This document shows, piece after piece, positions 1-6,131 of a DNA stretch of 9,266 bases. The position numbers and the translations under genes are program-made. The notes under the pieces are model-generated. The model worked only from the letters and a program-made list of their open reading frames with translations, was not told the origin of the DNA and did not search any database. Source of the stretch: an uncultured bacterium (GTDB lineage Bacteria > Cyanobacteriota > Vampirovibrionia > Gastranaerophilales > Gastranaerophilaceae); assembly GCA_949299435.1 (NCBI GenBank), contig CASGAK010000130.1, forward strand, positions 1-9,266, read 5' to 3'. Within the stretch, counting starts at the first letter, position 1, and every line of letters begins with the position of its first letter.

Positions 1-717
1 AAAACTATGTATGAAATCAGAGAATACATAGAAAAAAATAAAGACATTACAGAGTATGACATAGATAAAAAACTTGAAGAATTGTACAAAAAATACGGAG
101 CAAAAAAATTAAGTTTCAAATCAATAGTTGCCCATAATAAAAATTCAGCCTTAGCACATTATTCAAAATCATCAAAAGATGAGATAATAAAAGACGGAAG
201 TCTGATACTAATTGATAGCGGGGCATATTATGAAGGAGGACTTGCGACGGATATTACAAGAGTGTTCGTAAAAGGTCAGCCCGATAATTTGCAAAAACAA
301 GTATATACAACTGTACTAAAAGGTTTTTTAAATGCCTTTAATTATTCGATTGCAACAGGTACAACAGGCTATGAGATAGACCAAAGAGTAAGAGAAATTT
401 TTGCAGAAAATAAAATAGATGGTTTTGATTTCAACCATGGCTTAGGGCATGGGCTTGGTATAAACGTACATGAGGCTCCGCCTAATTTAAGTTGTAATGA
501 GATAGCCAAGACTGAAATTAAAGATAATATGTGCTTCACAATTGAGCCCGGACTTTATAATAAGGATTATTTCGGAGTAAGACTTGAAAATTCCTGCTAC
601 TTGCAAAACGGGAAAATTAATTCATTTACAAACATGTGTTATGAGAAAAAACTTATAGATTATTCACTTTTAATAGATACAGAAGTTGAATGGCTGAAAG
701 AATTTGAGGTCAGGTAA
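1..717 (+). CDS. M24-family metallo-aminopeptidase (Xaa-Pro aminopeptidase type), 5'-truncated by window edge
   Basis: This is the C-terminal 'pita-bread' catalytic domain of an M24B peptidase, which removes an N-terminal residue preceding proline in cytosolic peptides. The frame is open to base 1. The Met at base 7 is probably internal, because family members (especially the long APP1/XPNPEP-like type) carry extra N-terminal domains before this one. Counting that Met as residue 1, all five expected metal ligands are visible: D70 (LIDSGA), D82 (TDITR), H148 (HGLGHG), E180 (TIEPG) and E194 (VRLEN). H51 (AHYS) and H155 (NVHE) fit the conserved substrate-site histidines. The gene therefore looks catalytically intact in the part seen. 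Its stop codon overlaps the ATG of the next gene (TAATG), which suggests translational coupling. The family call is firm; the exact subfamily and substrate are inferred from the ALAHYS and DSGAYY resemblance to APP1-type enzymes. Confidence 0.92.
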   Translation, partial: KTMYEIREYIEKNKDITEYDIDKKLEELYKKYGAKKLSFKSIVAHNKNSALAHYSKSSKDEIIKDGSLILIDSGAYYEGGLATDITRVFVKGQPDNLQKQVYTTVLKGFLNAFNYSIATGTTGYEIDQRVREIFAENKIDGFDFNHGLGHGLGINVHEAPPNLSCNEIAKTEIKDNMCFTIEPGLYNKDYFGVRLENSCYLQNGKINSFTNMCYEKKLIDYSLLIDTEVEWLKEFEVR

Positions 718-1472
718 TGGAAAAAATTACGAGTGTTTCAAATAATTTAGTGAAAGATACCGCAAAATTAATTCAAAAAAAGTATAGAGATATTACCTCA
801 AAATTCCTTTTAGAAGGATTTAAAAGTCTATATGAAGCCAGTCATAGCGGAATTGAAATTGAATATGTATTTGTAAATGAAAAAAAAATATCAGAATATA
901 GTTTTTTAAAAAAAGACATAATAATTCCGACAAACGATGTTGTATTGAAAAAAATATCTACAACAGATACAGCCCCTGATTGTGTGGGTGTTGCATTACA
1001 AAAAAGATTTAAATTTTCTGATATAAAAAATGATTCAAAGGTGCTTTTGCTGGAGAACATAAAAGATGCGGGGAATTTAGGGACAATTTTAAGAACAGCA
1101 TCTGCTTTAGGAGTTGAGTTGATTGTTTTGTACGGGGACTGTGTGGATTTGTATAACCCTAAAGTTGTAAGATCCTCAGTAGGTTCACTTTGGAAAACAC
1201 CAATAGTTTATTGCAATAATATTTCAGAGTTGAAACAAGAATTTGCAAATTACCAAAAAATTGCTACCTTGCCGAGATCTTTGAATTATTTGAAAAACTT
1301 CTCAGCAAATCCGAAATTCATTGTGATGTTCGGTAGCGAAGCTGACGGTCTGAGTCAGGAACTAATTCAATTTGCAGATACAGATGTAAAAATTGAAATG
1401 AAAGATAATGTAGAATCTTTAAATTTAGCTGTATCTTGCGGAATAGTTTTATACAAATTGTTAATAAACTAG
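717..1472 (+). CDS. TrmH/SpoU-family RNA 2'-O-ribose methyltransferase
   Basis: This 251-residue SPOUT-class enzyme should transfer a methyl group from S-adenosylmethionine to a ribose 2'-OH in rRNA or tRNA. Residues about 1-100 form an L30e-like substrate-binding domain typical of the RlmB/TsnR group (FLLEGFKSLYEA near 30-41). The C-terminal trefoil-knot domain carries the three family motifs: motif 1 at about 111-133 with N120 and the catalytic-type R126 (GNLGTILRTA), motif 2 at 203-212 (VMFGSEADGL), and motif 3 at 231-240 (NVESLNLAVS). Length is normal for the family. The ATG is fixed by the one-base overlap with the upstream peptidase stop codon, so the two are probably cotranscribed and coupled. 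The modified nucleotide cannot be told from sequence, because RlmB-, TsnR- and TrmH-like members share these motifs; no gene symbol is given. Confidence 0.93.
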   Translation: MEKITSVSNNLVKDTAKLIQKKYRDITSKFLLEGFKSLYEASHSGIEIEYVFVNEKKISEYSFLKKDIIIPTNDVVLKKISTTDTAPDCVGVALQKRFKFSDIKNDSKVLLLENIKDAGNLGTILRTASALGVELIVLYGDCVDLYNPKVVRSSVGSLWKTPIVYCNNISELKQEFANYQKIATLPRSLNYLKNFSANPKFIVMFGSEADGLSQELIQFADTDVKIEMKDNVESLNLAVSCGIVLYKLLIN

Positions 1473-1530
1473 CAAAAAATATTTTGTTAGGTTTTTAAAA
1501 TATACGTAAAAATTAAGAAAAGAGGAACTT

Positions 1531-2052
1531 TTGGCAGTAGATGGTGTGAATTTTAATACGGGATTTCCGCGATTAGTTAATGCTCAACCCGGCATGGTAA
1601 CAAATTACATGCCAAAGGCAAATACTGCAAAACTAACGCAGGAGATGAAGCCTCAAACTCAAAAAACAGTAAATATGCCTGACGACTCAGAACGTAAGAA
1701 ATATAAAAAAGGCTATATCTTAATAACGGCATCTGCTGTAGTTGCTTTAGCTATGATAATTTCTAAAATCATAAGCGGTTTTAGAAATGTAAGTGACTTA
1801 GGTATGATAAAGAAGTATTTCGAAAAAATGCGTCCGGAATTTGATATGGAAAATACTATAATAACAAAATTCCCAGGAGGTTTAAAACGTATAGATGAAG
1901 TACATTATCCTGTAGGTTTGAAAACTTCAAAAATTATTACAAATGATGGTGCAGAAATAGCTTCTATTTTTTGGAATCAGCTTAATGAAGTAAACGCATT
2001 CAAAATTAAAAATAAACAAGGTCAGATTATTAAAAAATATCCTGAGGGCTAA
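1531..2052 (+). CDS. Hypothetical single-pass membrane protein, TTG start
   Basis: I do not recognise this 173-residue protein. The TTG start is supported by an AGAGGA Shine-Dalgarno at 1521-1526 with about five bases of spacing; the frame is closed at 1507 and the next in-frame Met is only at residue 22. Residues 1-60 are polar, with Asn, Pro and Gln, and end in a basic stretch (ERKKYKK, 54-60). One strong transmembrane helix lies at about 61-83 (GYILITASAVVALAMII onward). Residues 84-173 form a soluble, probably folded tail with a GGLKRIDEVHYPVG segment near 116-129. The basic residues just before the helix would favour the N-terminus in the cytoplasm and the tail outside (inference from the positive-inside rule). 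It lies between the methyltransferase and dnaA genes, on the same strand, after a 58-base gap. It could be specific to this lineage. Confidence 0.75.
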   Translation: MAVDGVNFNTGFPRLVNAQPGMVTNYMPKANTAKLTQEMKPQTQKTVNMPDDSERKKYKKGYILITASAVVALAMIISKIISGFRNVSDLGMIKKYFEKMRPEFDMENTIITKFPGGLKRIDEVHYPVGLKTSKIITNDGAEIASIFWNQLNEVNAFKIKNKQGQIIKKYPEG

Positions 2053-2081
2053 TATTTGTAAATAAAAAATTTACAAATATT
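2051..2081 (+). terminator. Perfect 12-bp inverted repeat after the hypothetical membrane protein gene
   Basis: AATATTTGTAAA (2051-2062) and TTTACAAATATT (2070-2081) are perfect inverted repeats with a 7-base A-rich loop. The left arm overlaps the stop codon of the preceding gene, and a short T-rich stretch follows. The stem has only one G:C pair, so it is a weak intrinsic terminator at best. It could instead be a protein-binding palindrome in front of dnaA. Confidence 0.4.
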
Positions 2082-2107
2082 TTAAATATTAACGCAGACT
2101 TTTGTAG

Positions 2108-2113
2108 TAGAAT
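2108..2113 (+). promoter_or_regulatory. Candidate -10 element (TAGAAT) immediately upstream of dnaA
   Basis: TAGAAT matches the -10 consensus at five of six positions and ends six bases before the dnaA ATG. A transcript from it would begin at or within a base or two of the start codon. No good -35 hexamer is visible at 16-18 bases upstream, so the call is tentative. Confidence 0.25.
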
Positions 2114-2119
2114 ATTTAT

Positions 2120-3517
2120 ATGGATATTTTGGAAGTCAAAAAAAAATGGAGCGAAGTAAAAACAGAACTTCGTGATGTAATCCCCGCACATGCTTTTTAT
2201 TCTTGGCTAGATGCCATAGAACCGGCAGGTTTGGACGATGATGTATTGTCATTAATTACGGTGCATCAGCTTGCTCCTCAAATAGTAAGACAAAATTATT
2301 ATAAGCAGATAAGTGCAGCTTTGAAAAATCATTTCGGTAAAGAGCTGGAGTTTAACATTCAATACGACGGAGCTCTTGCAGAAAGATATGTGAAAGAAAA
2401 GAAAAAAGAAAGTGCAAAGCCTAAGTCAATTCATGTCGATGAAGACGACGAGCAAAAAAAAGTTTTGGATAACTTGGCAAAAATGCAATCTTTCTCAAAT
2501 TTGAATTTAAAATATAAATTTGAAAACTATGTAGTCGGTGAAAATAACCGTTTTGCACACGCTGTAGCCATGGCTGTAGCTAAAAATCCGGCAAAAAAAT
2601 ATAATCCGCTTTTTATCTACGGAGCTTCAGGTCTTGGAAAAACTCACCTAATGCAGGCAATCGGACATTATATAATATTTAATAAGCCGAAATTAAAAGT
2701 CAGATATATAAAAACAGAAGATTATTTTAATGAAGTTATAAAAAACATTCAATGTAATGACAGAGTTTCGCGAATGGATAAATTTCGCCAAAAATACAGA
2801 AATATTGATGTGTTGCTGATTGATGATATCCAGTTTTTGGAATCTAAAAAAGCAACTATGGACGAAATTTTCCATACCTTTGACAGTTTGCACAACAACA
2901 ATAAACAAATAGTAATTACCTCAGACAGGCAGCCAAAAGATATTCCCACACTTCCTGACAGATTACGTACACGTTTTGAGATGGGAATAATGGTTGATAT
3001 AACTCCGCCTGATTTTGAAACAAGAGTTGCAATATTGAAAAATCTAGCGGAACAAGTGGGACTTAATATTCCGTTTGAAGTGTATGAATATATAGCAAAT
3101 AATTTTGTATCGAATGTAAGAGAGCTTGAGGGAGCTTTTAATAAAGTAAGTGCTTTTGCAGATATAGAAGGCACTTCGATTACTTTAGAATTTGCTAAAA
3201 AAGTACTGAATTGCGAAGCGTCAAAAAAAGAGCTTTCAATAGAAGATGTAGCAAAAATTGTGTCAGAATATTTTGGTGTAACTATTGATGATTTCAAAAG
3301 TGCCTCTCGAAATCAAAAGGTTTCAGGAGCAAGACATATTGCTGTATATCTTGCCCGAGAAATGACTGAAAAAAGTTTTGAAAATATAGCAGACTTTTTT
3401 AATAAAAAGCATACAACAATGCTCTATTCATATGAAAAAATACGAGATGAGCTAAAAACAAACAAAGATTTAGAACGCTCTGTTTCGGAACTAAAAAATA
3501 AGTTAAAGGAATTATAG
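2120..3517 (+). CDS. dnaA: Chromosomal replication initiator protein DnaA
   Basis: DnaA is the AAA+ initiator that binds DnaA boxes at the origin, forms an ATP-dependent filament and melts DNA. At 465 residues it has normal family length. Domain I spans about 1-85 (W10, helix PAHAFYSWL). A charged linker (domain II) spans about 86-125. Domain III (about 130-345) carries Walker A GASGLGKTH (168-176), Walker B VLLIDD (231-236), a sensor I region ITSD (266-269), the arginine finger in RTRF (R285) and sensor II in VRELEGAF (R334). Domain IV (about 370-465) is the helix-turn-helix DNA-binding domain. Its usual GRDHTTV signature reads NKKHTTM (428-434), with the base-contacting Asp replaced by Lys430 and apparently one residue fewer. 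The ATG fits the family N-terminus (MDILEVKKKW), but no Shine-Dalgarno precedes it. ruvA starts three bases after its stop, implying one transcript. Confidence 0.98.
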   Translation: MDILEVKKKWSEVKTELRDVIPAHAFYSWLDAIEPAGLDDDVLSLITVHQLAPQIVRQNYYKQISAALKNHFGKELEFNIQYDGALAERYVKEKKKESAKPKSIHVDEDDEQKKVLDNLAKMQSFSNLNLKYKFENYVVGENNRFAHAVAMAVAKNPAKKYNPLFIYGASGLGKTHLMQAIGHYIIFNKPKLKVRYIKTEDYFNEVIKNIQCNDRVSRMDKFRQKYRNIDVLLIDDIQFLESKKATMDEIFHTFDSLHNNNKQIVITSDRQPKDIPTLPDRLRTRFEMGIMVDITPPDFETRVAILKNLAEQVGLNIPFEVYEYIANNFVSNVRELEGAFNKVSAFADIEGTSITLEFAKKVLNCEASKKELSIEDVAKIVSEYFGVTIDDFKSASRNQKVSGARHIAVYLAREMTEKSFENIADFFNKKHTTMLYSYEKIRDELKTNKDLERSVSELKNKLKEL

Positions 3518-3520
3518 GCT

Positions 3521-4138
3521 ATGTATGATTATATAAAAGGAGTCTTTACAGGCAAATATTCATCAAGTAAAGGTTGTTTTTTAACAATTGAAAATAACGG
3601 AATCGGATATTTAATCGAAGTTATGCCAAGGGATTTTTCAAATGTAGAAAAAGCAGGTGACGAAGGGAAATTATATACAGTATTGCTCCATAGAGAAGAT
3701 AAAATGTCCCTGTGTGGTTTTTTGCATAAAGAAGACAGAGATATATTTTTAATATTAACCTCCGTATCAGGTGTTGGCAGCAAAATGGCACTTGTATTAC
3801 TTGATGAATTTCAATCCTCAGAATTAATCGGTTTTGTGATTTCCGGCAATTATAAAGAATTGACAAGAGCGAAAGGTGTCGGACCAAAGTTGGCTCAAAA
3901 AATTATTTTGGAATTAAAAGATAAATTGATGAATTATAATAATAATGCTCCAATAGAAGTAAAAGGCGGGGCAGAGCAAAATACTCAAGCAATGGAAGAT
4001 GCTCAAACAGTTCTTATTTCATTAGGATATGAAAGAGAAGAAATTAAAAATGCTTTTTCAAAAGCTGTATTGCAGCTTTCAGAAAATGCTTCAGCAGAAG
4101 ATATTTTGAAAGAATCACTTAAAATTCTTTCGTTATAA
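3521..4138 (+). CDS. ruvA: Holliday junction branch migration subunit RuvA
   Basis: RuvA binds four-way DNA junctions as a tetramer and loads the RuvB motor for branch migration during recombination and repair. The 205 residues match the usual length. The N-terminal OB-fold is about 1-64, with the acidic pin residues E59 and D60 (HREDKMSLCGF) that help open the junction. Two helix-hairpin-helix motifs follow: SVSGVGSKMAL (81-91) and AKGVGPKLAQKIILELKDKL (117-136). A flexible linker (about 137-157) leads to the small domain III (158-205, ending AEDILKESLKILSL), which contacts RuvB. The ATG lies three bases after the dnaA stop, with an AAAGGA Shine-Dalgarno at 3505-3510 inside the dnaA coding end. 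This coupling to dnaA is the notable feature; ruvB and ruvC are not in the window. Confidence 0.97.
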   Translation: MYDYIKGVFTGKYSSSKGCFLTIENNGIGYLIEVMPRDFSNVEKAGDEGKLYTVLLHREDKMSLCGFLHKEDRDIFLILTSVSGVGSKMALVLLDEFQSSELIGFVISGNYKELTRAKGVGPKLAQKIILELKDKLMNYNNNAPIEVKGGAEQNTQAMEDAQTVLISLGYEREEIKNAFSKAVLQLSENASAEDILKESLKILSL

Positions 4139-4146
4139 TATTATAA
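4133..4146. repeat. 14-bp perfect AT-only palindrome over the ruvA stop codon
   Basis: TTATAATATTATAA is its own reverse complement and spans the ruvA stop. It has no G:C pairs, so it is not a convincing terminator. It contains TATAAT on both strands, and in an AT-rich genome this may be chance. Confidence 0.4.
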
Positions 4147-4201
4147 GAAGTTTAAAAATAATTAAAGTTGAATAGTAATAAAGTACAGCAAAAAAAATGA
4201 A

Positions 4202-4260
4202 AGGAGCTGAAAAGTATGGTACGACAAGCATTTCGGGGAGGGGGGGGCACCCGCAAATAA
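4202..4260 (+). other. Shine-Dalgarno plus out-of-frame prepilin leader ORF (14 codons in the present frame)
   Basis: AGGAG (4202-4206) lies nine bases before ATG 4216, the only well-placed start for the prepilin gene. From this ATG the frame reads MVRQAFRGGGGTRK and stops at 4258-4260, because the eight-G run puts it one base out of phase with the pilin body. With one G fewer it would read MVRQAFRGGGAPANKLLTG straight into FTLAEILITLG. That is a basic leader of 19 residues ending in Gly, exactly what a prepilin peptidase needs. The stretch 4216-4254 is about two-thirds G+C (26 of 39 bases), very unlike its surroundings. Confidence 0.7.
4240..4247 (+). repeat. Poly-G tract (G8) inside the prepilin leader
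   Basis: An uninterrupted run of eight G, preceded by CGGGGA, lies 24 bases after the A of the ATG. Such a run is conspicuous in an AT-rich window. Homopolymeric G tracts at the start of surface-structure genes are known slipped-strand phase-variation switches, for example Neisseria pilC and many Campylobacter loci. Here length changes would move the leader in and out of frame with the pilin: G7 or G10 gives ON, while G8 and G9 give early stops. Confidence 0.75.
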
Positions 4261-4279
4261 GCTCCTGACAGGGTTTACA

Positions 4280-4930
4280 TTGGCAGAAATTTTGATTACC
4301 CTAGGCATAATTGGTATAATCGCTGCAATGACTCTGCCAAGTGTTATAGGTCGTTATAAAATGTTGACCTATGAAGTTGCTTTCAAGAAACAGTATTCGA
4401 TTGTTCAAAATACAATGAATTTATTAACTGTAGAAAACGGTACAAATAGGTGTTATACATATTATCCCAAAGGCAGTATTTCATATCGAAGTTTTAAAGA
4501 TGATTGTGAATTATTTGAACACGCTATTGTAAAAAAGTTAAATCTCAAAAAGTTAAATAATGACGATTTCAAGGATAATTATGCAAGAAAAGCCTCAGTT
4601 AAATCCGCCGGAGGAGATTCTGTGAATTGGAATTGTGTATATGATGATGAATTGAGAGGCTCAACACCATATTATTCAAAGGACGGTGCTATTTATATGT
4701 TTTATAATCAGTACTTTTTGCTTGATGTAAACGGAGAAAAAGGTCCAAATAAATGGGGATATGATTTATTTTTTATGTGCTGGTCAAATCATAATAAGTA
4801 TGAAGATGCTTCAAGCAATCTGCTTTTGACAGATGAATTTTGTTCAATTATCGAAAAGGGAGGTAAATTCCCAAGGACAATATTGAAAAATCAAAAAATC
4901 AACTCTGATAAAAATAGCTGGTATTGGTAA
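4280..4930 (+). CDS. Type IV prepilin-like (pseudopilin) protein, leader out of frame in this copy
   Basis: The body of a prepilin-like secreted or pilus subunit. The conserved N-terminal element reads G|FTLAEILITLGIIGIIAAM, with the -1 Gly and Glu at mature position 5, followed by the hydrophobic helix that anchors the precursor and packs in the filament core. The given start is TTG at 4280, the first conventional start in this open frame, but it would skip the Gly and cleavage site and has no Shine-Dalgarno. The true start is probably ATG 4216, interrupted by the G8 tract. A one-G deletion gives a 237-residue precursor and a 218-residue mature protein. In TTG numbering there are five Cys (58, 76, 119, 167, 188), possibly disulphide-forming outside, and a DVNGEKGPNKWGYDLF segment (149-164) resembling pseudopilin C-terminal regions. 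The rest of the globular domain is not recognised. The convergent neighbour is a prepilin peptidase, its likely processing enzyme. It could also be a decaying pseudogene, but the body is fully open. Confidence 0.8.
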   Translation: MAEILITLGIIGIIAAMTLPSVIGRYKMLTYEVAFKKQYSIVQNTMNLLTVENGTNRCYTYYPKGSISYRSFKDDCELFEHAIVKKLNLKKLNNDDFKDNYARKASVKSAGGDSVNWNCVYDDELRGSTPYYSKDGAIYMFYNQYFLLDVNGEKGPNKWGYDLFFMCWSNHNKYEDASSNLLLTDEFCSIIEKGGKFPRTILKNQKINSDKNSWYW

Positions 4931-4935
4931 TTAAA

Positions 4936-4999
4936 ACTGTCCAAGAAACTCTCGCGATAAGGTGCAAGAGTGAGAGTTTTGAATTACATATTAGACAGT
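4936..4999. other. Structured, GC-elevated intergenic element of unknown role
   Basis: Outer arms ACTGTCCAA (4936-4944) and TTAGACAGT (4991-4999) pair at eight of nine positions. They enclose an inner 8-bp hairpin, AAACTCTC (4946-4953) with GAGAGTTT (4972-4979), followed by a T. This could be the 3' end or terminator of the prepilin mRNA, a small RNA, or a tiny inverted-repeat (MITE-like) element. An odd palindrome, GTGAGTCAC, and a GC-richer stretch follow to about 5026. No known RNA family was recognised. Confidence 0.35.
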
Positions 5000-5029
5000 G
5001 AGTCACAGTGCAGCTCTGGCAGGTGGAAT

Positions 5030-5067
5030 AAAAAAGGTACTTTATTATTTTATAAAGCACCTTTTTT
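5030..5067. terminator. Bidirectional intrinsic terminator between convergent genes
   Basis: A 16-position stem with one A-C mismatch pairs 5030-5045 (six A, then GGTACTTTAT) with 5052-5067 (ATAAAGCACC, then six T) around a six-base loop. The T run serves + strand transcription from the prepilin gene. The A run, read as T on the - strand, serves transcription from the sigma factor/prepilin peptidase unit. Confidence 0.85.
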
Positions 5068-5137
5068 ATTTTTAGTTCAAGAACGTTTTGCAATAAATAA
5101 GATCGAGAACGCTTGAGTGAGTTGTCAGCTACTAATC

Positions 5138-6130
5138 TTACGCAATTATTGCTAACGCAATCAATGTTGCAATAGCCATCGCAGGCCCGAAAGGTAATAC
5201 TGATATATCATTATTTTCTTTAGCACCCTTCAAAACCCTGATACAAGCATATAGACCAACTATTAAAAGGATTAATGAAGCTAAAAGACAAATGACAAAA
5301 TCTTCCATCATTCCATAATAATTAACAGCTGAAAAACCTGCAGCTAAAATTAAAAATAAAGAAATAAGTCCTATGGTTAAATAGTCGTTTTTAGCTTTAA
5401 GTTTTTTCAAAAATCCGGGTAGAACAATTGCGACTTGTACAATAATACTTAACCCCAAGGCATTCAAAAGCAAAAGCCAGCCGAAAAATGCACCGATACC
5501 AGCAGCAATGAAAGTATCTCCGGTACCAAAAGCTCTTTTTCCGACTAAAATATTTCCAATCCCAGCAAGAGCTTCCATAATTACAACTCCTGCAATTATA
5601 CCAAGTAATGAGTTAATAATCGGTAAGTTAAAGAAAACTTCAGTATTGAGTTTGAAAAAACCGTTTGTACTTACTGCATTGTGTACATAAAAATGAGTCA
5701 AAATAACATTGTACAGTAATCCGACTATAATCATAAACCAAGCGTGACCTGCACATATTACTTTTTCTTTTATATCGGTAATTGACATAACAAGCAGTAT
5801 GCAACAAGCAATAAATGTAAATAATGATGTTATTGTAATACCATATTTAAAAAAGCAGCCAACAAGTAAAAGTCCTGTTAAAAATTCTACAATAGGATAT
5901 TGAATGCTAATTTTTTCTTGACAAAAAGCACATTTCCCTCTTAAAAATAAATATGATAAAATCGGAATATTATGCCAAGGTTTTAACTTATTTCCGCAAT
6001 GAGGGCATTTAGACGGCGGAAGTACAATAGACTCACCTGTTAATCCTCGAAGAGCCACAACATTTAAAAAACTGCCTATAACTGTTCCTATAATAAAAAT
6101 AAACAGTATAATCCCGATTAATAGTTCCAT
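5138..6130 (-). CDS. pilD: Prepilin peptidase (A24 family leader peptidase / N-methyltransferase)
   Basis: An integral membrane aspartyl protease that cleaves type IV prepilins and pseudopilins after the leader Gly, and in bifunctional forms N-methylates the new N-terminus. The start chosen is ATG 6130 (330 residues) because GGAG lies six bases upstream. An in-frame ATG four codons earlier (6142) overlaps the sigma factor gene by 11 bases and lacks a Shine-Dalgarno. Numbering from 6130, the N-terminus has the family GSFLNVV, then two CxxC pairs (C42, C45, C67, C70) that form the cytoplasmic zinc-binding loop tied to methylation. The two catalytic aspartates are D119 (ITDIKEKVI) and D205 (GTGDTFIAAGIGAFFG). 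Several hydrophobic helices follow, ending in the typical LPFGPAMA segment. Residues around 145-170 form an extra polar loop. It is downstream of, and probably cotranscribed with, the sigma factor gene, and converges on its likely substrate. Confidence 0.95.
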   Translation of the reverse strand: MELLIGIILFIFIIGTVIGSFLNVVALRGLTGESIVLPPSKCPHCGNKLKPWHNIPILSYLFLRGKCAFCQEKISIQYPIVEFLTGLLLVGCFFKYGITITSLFTFIACCILLVMSITDIKEKVICAGHAWFMIIVGLLYNVILTHFYVHNAVSTNGFFKLNTEVFFNLPIINSLLGIIAGVVIMEALAGIGNILVGKRAFGTGDTFIAAGIGAFFGWLLLLNALGLSIIVQVAIVLPGFLKKLKAKNDYLTIGLISLFLILAAGFSAVNYYGMMEDFVICLLASLILLIVGLYACIRVLKGAKENNDISVLPFGPAMAIATLIALAIIA

Positions 6131-6131
6131 T

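Noticed and set aside
1473..1500. Terminator after the RNA methyltransferase gene
   Set aside because: Only a short AT-only palindrome (AAAATATTTT) is present, with no G:C stem.
1473..2119. Possible replication origin near dnaA
   Set aside because: No cluster of TTATCCACA-like boxes was found and both intergenic gaps are short (58 and 67 bases). AT richness alone is not evidence here.
2749..3297. 182-codon open frame on the - strand inside dnaA
   Set aside because: It is antisense to well-conserved dnaA domain III/IV coding sequence, with no ribosome binding site or recognisable domain; a shadow frame.
4235..4247. G-quadruplex in the G4-A-G8 stretch
   Set aside because: Only three runs of three G can be formed with loops, one short of a standard four-run quadruplex; slippage explains the tract better.
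4931..5029. tRNA, tmRNA, SRP RNA or RNase P RNA in the structured intergenic block
   Set aside because: No cloverleaf, TWC arm or signature motifs of these RNAs could be found.
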